Below are positions 17,169 through 24,173 of a DNA stretch of 64,000 nucleotides, piece by piece (positions within the stretch are counted from its first letter, which is position 1; every line of letters starts with the position of its first letter). Under the pieces are notes generated by a model. That model saw only the letters and a list, made by a program, of their open reading frames with translations, was not told the DNA's origin and did not search any database. Source of the DNA: Streptomyces sp. CB02058 (GTDB taxonomy: Bacteria; Actinomycetota; Actinomycetes; Streptomycetales; Streptomycetaceae); NCBI RefSeq assembly GCF_001905505.1, contig NZ_LIPG01000003.1, positions 1,426,001-1,490,000 on the forward strand, read 5' to 3'. The position numbers were made by a program, and so were the translations under genes.

Positions 17169-17900
17169 ATGCCCGTCGAGTGGCAACCCGTACGGCAGTC
17201 CAGGACCCATGAGCTCGTGCTCCAGAGCATCGAGGAACAGGTCTTCGCCGGAGAGCTCAAGGCGGGCGACCGCCTCCCGCCCGAGCGGGAGCTAGCGCCG
17301 GTGCTCGGCGTGAGCCGTTCCGCGCTGCGTGAGGCGCTCCGGGTGCTGGAGACCATCGGGGTCCTGGTGGCCCAGCCCGGCCGGGGCCCGGACTCCGGGG
17401 CGCGGATCGTGCGCAACCCGGACGACGCGCTCGGCCGGCTGCTGCGCCTGCACTTCGCGCTCGGCAGCTACAGCCTGCACGACGTCCTGGAGGCACGTGT
17501 CGTCCTGGAGCGGTCGAGCTGGGAGGCCGCGGCCCGGCACGCGTCCCCCGAGGATCTCGACGAGGCGGGGGAGCTCGTCCGGCGGATGGGTGAGCCGGAC
17601 GTGGACGTGGCCGAGTTCAACGACCTCGACACCCGCTTCCATGTCCTGATCGCCGGCAGCTCGGGCAACGCCCTGACCTCCACGCTCACTTCGGCCGTAC
17701 GCGAGTCCGTCCGCCCGCTGATCCTGCGGGCGCTCGAAGAGGTGGACGACTGGCCGGCGACGTCCGGCGCCCTCAACGCGCAGCACGAACAGCTCCTGCG
17801 GCTGGTGCGTGACGGGCGCGGGGCCGAGGCCGCGGACCTGGTCGAGAAGCACATCAGGGGCCTCCACGGCGCGCTGGTCGACGACAAGGAAGCGCCGTGA
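17169..17900 (+). CDS. FadR/GntR (FCD) family regulator, probable lactate-utilisation repressor (LldR/LutR-like)
   Basis: 243 residues. Winged HTH at about 10-75 (ELKAGDRLPPERELAPVLGVSRSALREALRVLETIGVL) and FCD ligand domain with metal-site residues (Asp/His in FNDLDTRFHVLIAG and the final HIRGLHGAL helix). FCD members commonly sense organic acids. Its operator (17102-17112) matches the one overlapping the lutA promoter 2.5 kb away, so the likely regulon is lutABC, although a TetR-EamA pair lies between. ATG at 17169 with an AGGGAG site. Confidence 0.85.
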   Translation: MPVEWQPVRQSRTHELVLQSIEEQVFAGELKAGDRLPPERELAPVLGVSRSALREALRVLETIGVLVAQPGRGPDSGARIVRNPDDALGRLLRLHFALGSYSLHDVLEARVVLERSSWEAAARHASPEDLDEAGELVRRMGEPDVDVAEFNDLDTRFHVLIAGSSGNALTSTLTSAVRESVRPLILRALEEVDDWPATSGALNAQHEQLLRLVRDGRGAEAADLVEKHIRGLHGALVDDKEAP

Positions 17901-17915
17901 CCGCGCGGTAGTACC

Positions 17916-17966
17916 CGCGAAGCGCCCCGCCTCCGGTCCAACGGGCCGGAGGCGGGGCGCTTCGCG
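17916..17966 (+). terminator. Strong terminator after the FCD regulator
   Basis: Perfect 21-bp inverted repeat (17916-17936 with 17946-17966) and a 9-base loop, 16 bases after the stop. Confidence 0.85.
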
Positions 17967-17995
17967 CGTCCATGCCCCTGGGGGCTCCTCCCGCC

Positions 17996-18023
17996 CTACT
18001 AGGTAGACTGACCTACCTAGTAG
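17996..18023. promoter_or_regulatory. TetR operator, 11-6-11 perfect palindrome
   Basis: CTACTAGGTAG, six spacer bases (ACTGAC), CTACCTAGTAG: a perfect palindrome ending 13 bases before the TetR start. It is typical of TetR autoregulation and would also control the coupled transporter gene. Confidence 0.85.
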
Positions 18024-18036
18024 AGGGAGGCCCCCG

Positions 18037-18633
18037 ATGACCGAGACCCCCACGCCCGCGGGGAGGCGGGGAACCGCGCGCACCCGGCTCCTCGCCGCCG
18101 CGGCGCGCCGCTTCTATGCCGACGGTGTGTCGGCAACAGGGATCGACGCGATCACCGCCGAGGCGGGCGTGGCGAAGATGAGCCTGTACAACAACTTCGA
18201 CTCCAAGGCCGACCTCGTGCTGGCCTACCTCGATGCCCGGCACGAGGAGTGGCTGGACCTGTACCGGCGCCGGATGGCGGCGGCCCGGGACGGCCGGGAC
18301 GGGGTGCTGGCCGTCTTCGACGCGTACGAGGACCACGCCGGCTTCGCCTACGCGCACGGATTCCGGGGGTGCGGACTCCTGAACGCCGCCGCCGAACTCC
18401 CCGTCGGCCATGAGGGACGCGCCGTCGTGCGCCGGCACAAGGAGGAGGTCGAGTCCCTGCTGGCCGGGCACCTCGAGGACCTCCTCCCCGGCCGGCCCGA
18501 GGAGGCCCGCGCCACGGCGGAGCATCTGGCCTTCCTCCTGGAGGGAGCCATGGCGCGCGCCGGGCTGGAGGGTGGCGACACGCGTCTCCGGCATGCGCGG
18601 ACCATGGCGGCCGGCCTGCTGGACCGGCTGTGA
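18037..18633 (+). CDS. TetR family transcriptional regulator
   Basis: 198 residues. N-terminal HTH at about 10-58 (ARRFYADGVSATGIDAITAEAGVAKMSLYNNFDSKADLV) and a variable helical ligand domain containing a GFRGCGLLNAAAEL segment typical of a TetR subgroup that regulates drug or aldehyde response genes. ATG has a GAGGGAGG site and follows directly on the operator. The stop overlaps the GTG start of the EamA transporter (GTGA), so this is a regulator-transporter pair and the transporter's substrate is probably the inducer (inference). Confidence 0.9.
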   Translation: MTETPTPAGRRGTARTRLLAAAARRFYADGVSATGIDAITAEAGVAKMSLYNNFDSKADLVLAYLDARHEEWLDLYRRRMAAARDGRDGVLAVFDAYEDHAGFAYAHGFRGCGLLNAAAELPVGHEGRAVVRRHKEEVESLLAGHLEDLLPGRPEEARATAEHLAFLLEGAMARAGLEGGDTRLRHARTMAAGLLDRL

Positions 18634-19631
18634 CGCGGCCCGCCGCACGCGCCGCCGGCTCGGTGGGCATGGGCTCGCTGTGCGTGCTCATGGCGTCGGT
18701 GCTCTGGGGGACCACGGGTACGGCCGCGACCTTCGCCCCTGCCGTCGGGCCCCTCGCCATCGGCGCCGCCGCCATGGGGCTGGGCGGACTGCTCCAAGCC
18801 CTCGTGGCCGCTCCCCGTATGGCGGAGGAGCGGCCCGCGCTGCGCGCGCGGCGTGGCGTGGTATTCCTCGGCGCGCTGGCGGTGGGCGCCTATCCGCTGG
18901 CGTTCTACTCCTCGATGCGGCTGGCCGGGGTCGCCGTGGGCACCGTGGTCTCGATCGGTTCGGCCCCGCTCGCGTCCGCGCTGATCGAGCGCGTCGTCGA
19001 CGGCCGCCGCCTGACGCCCCGCTGGACGGCGGGCGCCGCGCTCGGTCTGACCGGGACGGTCCTGCTGTGCGCCGCCGAGGCCGCAGGGGCGCACACCGGT
19101 GCCGGGGCCCGCTCCGCCGGGGCGACCGTGCTGGGGGTGGGGCTGGGGCTGGTCGCCGGTCTCACCTACGCCCTGTACTCCTGGGCGGCTCACCGCCTGA
19201 TCAGCCGGGGCGTCAGCTCCGGCGCGGCCATGGGTGCCGTCTTCGGGCTGGGCGGCCTGCTGCTCCTGCCCGTGCTGCTGGCCACCGGAGCGCCGCTCCT
19301 GCACTCCTGGTCCAACGCGGCCGTCGGTGTCTACATGGCCCTGGTGCCGATGTTCGCCGGCTACGTCCTCTTCGGCTGGGGCCTGGCCCATGTCCCGGCG
19401 AGCACGGCCACCGCCCTCTCGCTGTTGGAACCCGCCGTCGCGGCCGTGCTCGCCGTTCTGGTCGTCGGTGAGCGCCTGCCCCTCCTCGGGTGGGCCGGAA
19501 TCGGCCTGGTCGTCGGCTGCCTCGCCGTGCTCACCACGCCGACGCGCCGTACATCGGCCGCACGGGCGGCAACGACGGCCCCGTCGGCCATCGTGAACGA
19601 CCACATGCTTCCCCAAGCGGACCGAGGCTAG
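18630..19631 (+). CDS. EamA/DMT superfamily transporter
   Basis: 333 residues, about ten membrane helices in two EamA repeats (GSLCVLMASVLWGTTGTAATFAPA starts the first, LGVGLGLVAGLTYALYSWAAHRLI the second; ALSLLEPAVAAVLAVLVVGERLPLLGWAGIGLVVGCLAVL closes it). Exporter or importer of small metabolites. GTG start overlaps the TetR stop. Its own stop codon (19629-19631) lies within the -10 box of the lut promoter, so the two transcription units abut. Confidence 0.9.
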   Translation: MTRPAARAAGSVGMGSLCVLMASVLWGTTGTAATFAPAVGPLAIGAAAMGLGGLLQALVAAPRMAEERPALRARRGVVFLGALAVGAYPLAFYSSMRLAGVAVGTVVSIGSAPLASALIERVVDGRRLTPRWTAGAALGLTGTVLLCAAEAAGAHTGAGARSAGATVLGVGLGLVAGLTYALYSWAAHRLISRGVSSGAAMGAVFGLGGLLLLPVLLATGAPLLHSWSNAAVGVYMALVPMFAGYVLFGWGLAHVPASTATALSLLEPAVAAVLAVLVVGERLPLLGWAGIGLVVGCLAVLTTPTRRTSAARAATTAPSAIVNDHMLPQADRG

Positions 19632-19645
19632 TATGGTCGGACCAT
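19629..19645 (+). promoter_or_regulatory. lutA promoter -10 and overlapping FCD operator ATGGTCGGACCAT
   Basis: TAGTAT (19629-19634) resembles a -10 box; ATGGTC-G-GACCAT (19633-19645) is a perfect 6-1-6 palindrome with the FadR-type core TGGT-CGG-ACCA overlapping it, the arrangement expected for repression. The same core lies upstream of the FCD regulator at 17102. Confidence 0.8.
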
Positions 19646-19666
19646 AAATCGATCCGGGGAGGCCCC

Positions 19667-20434
19667 ATGCGCATCGGACTCTTCGCCACCTGTCTGGGAG
19701 ACACGCTCTTCCCGGAGGCGGTGAAATCCACGGCGGTGCTGCTCGCCCGCCTGGGCCACGACGTGGTGTTCCCGCCGGGCCAGACCTGCTGCGGGCAGAT
19801 GCACGTCAACACCGGCTACCAGCGCGAACCCGTCCCACTGGTGCGCAACTTCGCCCAGCAGTTCGGGGACTCCTCGATCGACGCGGTCGTCATGCCGTCC
19901 GGATCGTGCGCGGGCTCCGTCCGCCACCAGCACGAGATCGTCGCCGAGCGGTACGGGGACGCCTCGCTGCGCGCCGGTGTCGCCACGGTCAAGGCCAAGA
20001 CGTACGAGCTCTCCGAGTTCCTCGTCGACGTCCTCGGCGTCACCCGGGTCGGCGCCTGGTTCCCGCACCGCGTCACCTACCACCCCACCTGCCACTCCCT
20101 GCGCATGCTCCGGGTCGGCGACAAACCGCTGAAGCTGCTGCGTGCCGTCGAGGACATCGACCTCGTCGAGCTCCCCGAGGCCGACTCCTGCTGCGGCTTC
20201 GGCGGCACCTTCGCCGTGAAGAACGCCGAGACCTCCACCGCGATGCTCCAGGACAAGATGCGCAACATCGCGGACACCAAGGCCGATGTGTGCACCGCGG
20301 GGGACTCCTCCTGCCTGATGCACATCGGCGGCGGGCTCTCCCGGATCAGGTCCGGCACGCGCACGCTGCACCTCGCCCAGATCCTCGGATCCACCCGTAC
20401 CGCGCCGTACGCCCCGATGGAGGCCGCCCGATGA
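19667..20434 (+). CDS. lutA: L-lactate utilisation protein LutA, heterodisulfide-reductase-like Fe-S subunit
   Basis: 255 residues from ATG 19667 (MRIGLFATCLGDTLFPEAV) with a GGGGAGG site. Two cysteine-rich CCG domains: CCGQMHVNTG near residue 44 and CCGFGGTFAVKN near 175. LutABC together oxidise L-lactate to pyruvate and feed electrons to the respiratory chain. First gene of a tightly coupled three-gene operon (ATGA overlap with lutB), under the FCD operator at 19633. Confidence 0.93.
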   Translation: MRIGLFATCLGDTLFPEAVKSTAVLLARLGHDVVFPPGQTCCGQMHVNTGYQREPVPLVRNFAQQFGDSSIDAVVMPSGSCAGSVRHQHEIVAERYGDASLRAGVATVKAKTYELSEFLVDVLGVTRVGAWFPHRVTYHPTCHSLRMLRVGDKPLKLLRAVEDIDLVELPEADSCCGFGGTFAVKNAETSTAMLQDKMRNIADTKADVCTAGDSSCLMHIGGGLSRIRSGTRTLHLAQILGSTRTAPYAPMEAAR

Positions 20435-21975
20435 GCACGTTCCTCGGCATGCCCGCAGCCCCGCCCCGCTCCCCCTACGGCACGGGAAACCTGCGCGGCG
20501 ACCGGAAGTTCCCGGAGGCGGCCCACGACGAACTCCGCAACGAGCAGCTGCGCCGCAACCTCGGCAGGGCCACCCGCACCATCCGCACCAAGCGCCTCAA
20601 CGTCACCGGCGAACTCCCCGACTGGGAGCAGCTGCGCGACGCCGGATCGGCTGTCAAGACCGACACCATGAACCGGCTGCCCGAACTCCTGGAGCAGCTG
20701 GAGCGGAAGGTCACCGAGCGCGGCGGCACCGTCCACTGGGCCCGCGACGGCGTCGAGGCCAACGAGATCGTCACCCGGCTGATCCGTGCGACCGGCAGCC
20801 GCGACGTCATCAAGGTCAAGTCGATGGCCACCCAGGAGATCGGCCTCAACGAGCACCTCGAAGCGGCCGGCATCACCCCGTACGAGACCGACCTCGCCGA
20901 GCTCATCGTGCAGCTCGCCGACGACAAGCCCTCGCACATCCTGGTGCCCGCCATCCACCGCAACCGCGACGAGATCCGGCAGATCTTCCTCGACGAGATC
21001 CCCGGCATCGACCCGGACCTCGACAACGTGCCCGCACACCTCGCCGCCGCGGCCCGCGCCTATCTGCGCGAGAAGTTCATGACGACCAAGGTGGCGGTCT
21101 CCGGCGCCAACTTCGGCATCGCCGAGACCGGCACCCTCGCCGTGGTCGAGTCGGAGGGCAACGGCCGCATGTGCCTGACGCTGCCCGACACCCTCATCAC
21201 CGTCATGGGCATCGAGAAGGTCCTGCCGCGCTTCCAGGACCTCGAGGTCTTCCTCCAGCTGCTGCCGCGCTCCTCCACGGGCGAGCGGATGAACCCGTAC
21301 ACCTCGATGTGGACGGGAGTCACCCCGGGCGACGGGCCCCAGGACTTCCACCTGGTCCTCCTCGACAACGGCCGCACCGCCGCGCTCGCCGACACGATCG
21401 GACGCGAGGCCCTCAACTGCATCCGCTGCTCGGCCTGTCTCAACGTCTGCCCCGTGTACGAACGCGCGGGGGGCCACGCCTACGGATCGACCTACCCCGG
21501 GCCGATCGGCGCGGTGCTCACCCCGCAGCTCGCCGGGATGCACGCGGCGAAGAACGACCCCAACAGCTCGCTGCCGTACGCCTCCAGCCTCTGCGGCGCG
21601 TGCTTCGACGCCTGCCCTGTCAAGATCGACATCCCCTCCATGCTCGTCGAACTGCGCCACCAGCACACCGAACAGTCCGGAACCACCGTCGAGAAGCTGG
21701 CCATGAAGGCCGCCGCCTCGGTGATGAAGCAGCCCGGGCTCTTCACCGCCGCGCAGAAGGCCGCGTCCCTCGGCAGGGTCGTCGGCGGACGCGACGGCAC
21801 CATCGCGCGTCTGCCCGCCCCGTTCAGCGGCTGGAGCGACAGCCGGGACACCGCCGCACCGCCCAAGCAGTCCTTCCGCTCCTGGCTTGCATCGGCCGAA
21901 GGCGCTCAGACCATGCGGGCAGCGGCCGAAGAAGGCACACGCCGTACGGCCGAAACCCTCGAGGAGGACCAGTGA
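20431..21975 (+). CDS. lutB: L-lactate utilisation iron-sulfur protein LutB
   Basis: 514 residues from ATG 20431. An N-terminal LUD (DUF162) domain (KVKSMATQEIGLNEHLEAAGI, SGANFGIAETGTLAVVESEGNGRM) followed by two 4Fe-4S motifs at about 330 and 390: CIRCSACLNVCPVYE and CGACFDACPVKID. Electron-transfer subunit of the lactate-oxidising complex. ATGA overlap upstream, GTGA overlap downstream with lutC. Confidence 0.94.
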   Translation: MSTFLGMPAAPPRSPYGTGNLRGDRKFPEAAHDELRNEQLRRNLGRATRTIRTKRLNVTGELPDWEQLRDAGSAVKTDTMNRLPELLEQLERKVTERGGTVHWARDGVEANEIVTRLIRATGSRDVIKVKSMATQEIGLNEHLEAAGITPYETDLAELIVQLADDKPSHILVPAIHRNRDEIRQIFLDEIPGIDPDLDNVPAHLAAAARAYLREKFMTTKVAVSGANFGIAETGTLAVVESEGNGRMCLTLPDTLITVMGIEKVLPRFQDLEVFLQLLPRSSTGERMNPYTSMWTGVTPGDGPQDFHLVLLDNGRTAALADTIGREALNCIRCSACLNVCPVYERAGGHAYGSTYPGPIGAVLTPQLAGMHAAKNDPNSSLPYASSLCGACFDACPVKIDIPSMLVELRHQHTEQSGTTVEKLAMKAAASVMKQPGLFTAAQKAASLGRVVGGRDGTIARLPAPFSGWSDSRDTAAPPKQSFRSWLASAEGAQTMRAAAEEGTRRTAETLEEDQ

Positions 21976-22610
21976 CCACCCCCACCGCACGCGACACGGT
22001 GCTCGGCCGGATCAGGGACGCCCTGGCCCTCGCGCCCACCCCCGACGCCGAGATCCCCCGCGCCTACCGCACCGGCCGCACCCTTCCCGACGACGAGCGC
22101 CTCACGCTCCTGACCGACCGCCTCGTCGACTACAAGGCACAGGTCCACCCCTGCACGGCGGACCGTACGGCCGACGTGGTCGCCGAGGTGCTGCGCGAGC
22201 ACGGCGCCCGGCGGATCGGAGTGCCCGCCGGGCTGGACGAACAGTGGCTCGGCTCCTACGACGGCGAGGTCCAGCGGGACTCGGCGGACATCCCCGCGGC
22301 CGGCCTCGACACCCTGGACGGCGTGGTGACCGCCTCCGCCGTCAGCTGCGCGGAGACCGGCACGATCTTCCTGGACGGATCGCCCGACCAGGGCAGGCGC
22401 GCCCTGTCCCTCGTGCCCGACCTGCATGTCTGCGTCGTCGACCTGTCCTCGGTCGTGGCCGGTGTCCCGGAAGCGGTCACCCGGCTGGTACCGGAACGGC
22501 CGACGACCCTGATCAGCGGTCCCTCGGCCACGTCCGACATCGAGCTGGAACGGGTGGAGGGCGTCCACGGCCCCCGGACCCTCGCGGTGGTGATCCGCAC
22601 CGACGTCTGA
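21972..22610 (+). CDS. lutC: Lactate utilisation protein LutC (LUD domain)
   Basis: 212 residues from GTG 21972 (TTPTARDTVLGRIRDALALAP). Single LUD domain with typical ASAVSCAETGTIFLDGSPDQGRRALSLVPDLHVCVV and C-terminal GPSATSDIELERVEGVHGPRTLAVVI. Third component of the lactate oxidation complex; gene order lutA-lutB-lutC with 4-base overlaps is canonical. Confidence 0.93.
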   Translation: MTTPTARDTVLGRIRDALALAPTPDAEIPRAYRTGRTLPDDERLTLLTDRLVDYKAQVHPCTADRTADVVAEVLREHGARRIGVPAGLDEQWLGSYDGEVQRDSADIPAAGLDTLDGVVTASAVSCAETGTIFLDGSPDQGRRALSLVPDLHVCVVDLSSVVAGVPEAVTRLVPERPTTLISGPSATSDIELERVEGVHGPRTLAVVIRTDV

Positions 22611-22698
22611 GGGCCGACTGATACGGCATGTGTCGTATCCGGGACCCTCTGATGCCGAATCACCCTCGAACAGACGTCCGTTGTGGGACAGTCGGCGC

Positions 22699-23055
22699 GT
22701 GATACGTCTGGCGGACCCGCTGCGTTTCTTCAGCATGCTCGTCGCCTGGGTCGCCACGCCCTGGGCTCTCGCTCCGTACTCCGTGCTGCTCGCCGTGGTG
22801 TCGGTGATCCTGCTGCTCGGCGCGCTGACCGTTTTCGTCACTCCGGGTGACAACGGGATGGAGAGGGAGAAGATCCTCGTGCCCGTCCCAGGAGCCGTGA
22901 CCATCGGCCTGGTGCTGCTGCATCTGGCCGCGGCCGTCGTCTTCTCCTGGGCGGCGTGGCCGACATGGGCGGCCGTCGCCGCGACGCTGCTGGCCTCGGC
23001 CAGCCTGATCGCCGAGCAACCCCGCTGGCGGCACCTTCTCGCCGTACGGAGCTGA
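22699..23055 (+). CDS. Small four-helix membrane protein, YrdB (DUF2568)-like
   Basis: 118 residues from GTG 22699. Four hydrophobic segments: FFSMLVAWVATPWALA, SVLLAVVSVILLLGALTVFV, AVTIGLVLLHLAAAVVFSWAAW and AAVAATLLASASLIA, with a short charged loop TPGDNGMEREKILVPVPG. Size and layout resemble YrdB/DUF2568 proteins; function unknown. An in-frame upstream ATG at 22630 has no better ribosome site. Not obviously related to the lut operon 88 bases upstream. Confidence 0.65.
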   Translation: MIRLADPLRFFSMLVAWVATPWALAPYSVLLAVVSVILLLGALTVFVTPGDNGMEREKILVPVPGAVTIGLVLLHLAAAVVFSWAAWPTWAAVAATLLASASLIAEQPRWRHLLAVRS

Positions 23056-23103
23056 GGGCCGGCCCGTACTCCCCGGCAGGCGCTGGGAGTACGGGCCGGC
23101 CCT
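23055..23103. terminator. Bidirectional terminator starting in a stop codon
   Basis: Perfect 19-bp stem (23055-23073 with 23085-23103) and an 11-base loop; its first base is the last base of the membrane protein's TGA. It also faces the stop of the secreted fascin-like gene at 23165. Confidence 0.85.
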
Positions 23104-23164
23104 TGGCCCCGGCGCGGCGCTCGGCGGCCCCCGCGGCGACCGTGGTGCGGGGCTGGGGAACCGG

Positions 23165-23833
23165 TCAGGCGCCGATGCCGTAGAGGGTGAACTCCTCCCA
23201 CGAACCGGTGATCGCGGTCGAACGGGCGCGCAGCGCGTACTGGAGCGACCCGGTGTAGCTGTTCTCCATCGCGACGAAGAGCCCGTTCAACGTGGACTGG
23301 AGCGCGTAGCGGTCCAGGTCCTCGTTGTAGTACAGGTAGAAGCGCTCCCAGCCGCCGACACTCGCGGAACGCGCGCGCAGGAGGTTCTGCGCGCTGCCGG
23401 TGTAGTTCTTCTCCACCGCGACGTACTGGTTGTTCGCGAGGGATCTCAGGGCGTACGTCGCGGAGGTCTCGTCCCACTCGAAGGCGAAGCCCTCCCAGGA
23501 GCCGCCGACCTCGGTGGAACGGGCCCGCAGCGCACCGGTGTTGGGTGCCGCGTAGTTGACCTCGGTCGCGGTGAACCGGCCGTTGCGGGCCGACTGCAGG
23601 GCCAGGAGCTCGGGCTCCTCGGCGGCGGCCGGGACGCTGTCACGCGTGGTGGCCTTCGGGGTCTCGGCCTGCCCCGCGATACGGGCCAGTTCGGTGCCGT
23701 CCACCGCTTCCCAGCCACTGGGGGCCGCGGCCGGCCCGGCGTTTGCCGGCGCCGCTCCGGCCATGGGCGCGGCCAGCGCGGAGGTGGCGAGCAGAGCGCT
23801 CAGGGACAGGAATACGGATGTGATGCGTCGCAC
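23165..23833 (-). CDS. Secreted protein with three fascin-like beta-trefoil repeats
   Basis: 222 residues. Sec signal peptide (MRRITSVFLSLSALLATSALAAPMAGA, AxA cleavage near 28), a linker, then three repeats of about 45 residues, each with a LQS..NG.F.A-E-NY-G...LRARS...G-WE.F pattern (LALQSARNGRFTATEVNY, ALRSLANNQYVAVEKNY, ALQSTLNGLFVAMENSY). This is the fascin/ricin-like trefoil fold used for carbohydrate or actin binding; here probably an extracellular glycan-binding protein (inference). No catalytic domain is attached. Confidence 0.82.
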   Translation of the reverse strand: MRRITSVFLSLSALLATSALAAPMAGAAPANAGPAAAPSGWEAVDGTELARIAGQAETPKATTRDSVPAAAEEPELLALQSARNGRFTATEVNYAAPNTGALRARSTEVGGSWEGFAFEWDETSATYALRSLANNQYVAVEKNYTGSAQNLLRARSASVGGWERFYLYYNEDLDRYALQSTLNGLFVAMENSYTGSLQYALRARSTAITGSWEEFTLYGIGA

Positions 23834-24173
23834 GGGTCATCCTCACGAATCGTCGGAAGAATTCCGGAGGCGGCGACACACCGGGCCGCGACGGAATTCC
23901 TCCGTGCGCCGGCGAACGTTCTCCTCGCATGGCGAAGCCGTCTCCGGACCCATGTGCACCCCCCCGGGAGCTGCTGCGCCACGTGGCGAAGCGGCCTCAG
24001 ACTAACGGCGGTTCGCGATCTCCGACGATTATTTTGGTGCCTTTCCCGATCAATTCGAAGGAGGTCGTGCCGCATTATCGGTTCCGCAGTTCGCCGTTAA
24101 GGCGAGCGATACCCTCCGTTCGAATTCCGGCGTTGCCGCCGGCGCGTGAGCACGACGCGCCGGCGGCCTGACG
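23834..24173. other. 340-base intergenic region between two minus-strand genes
   Basis: Holds the promoter side of the secreted fascin-like gene and, at 24135-24167, the terminator of the DUF2264 operon. The part around 24010-24110 is markedly AT-richer than the surroundings (GATTATTTTGGTGCC, ATCAATTCGAAGGAGG), as expected for a promoter. No gene-like open frame with convincing codon use was seen. Confidence 0.6.
24135..24167 (-). terminator. Terminator of the DUF2264 sugar operon
   Basis: Perfect 13-bp stem (24135-24147 with 24155-24167) and a 7-base loop, just past the DUF2264 stop at 24174 on the minus strand. Confidence 0.8.

Noticed and set aside
20077..21990. 637-codon minus-strand open frame opposite lutAB
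   Set aside because: Antisense of two confidently identified genes; composition typical of a high-GC shadow.
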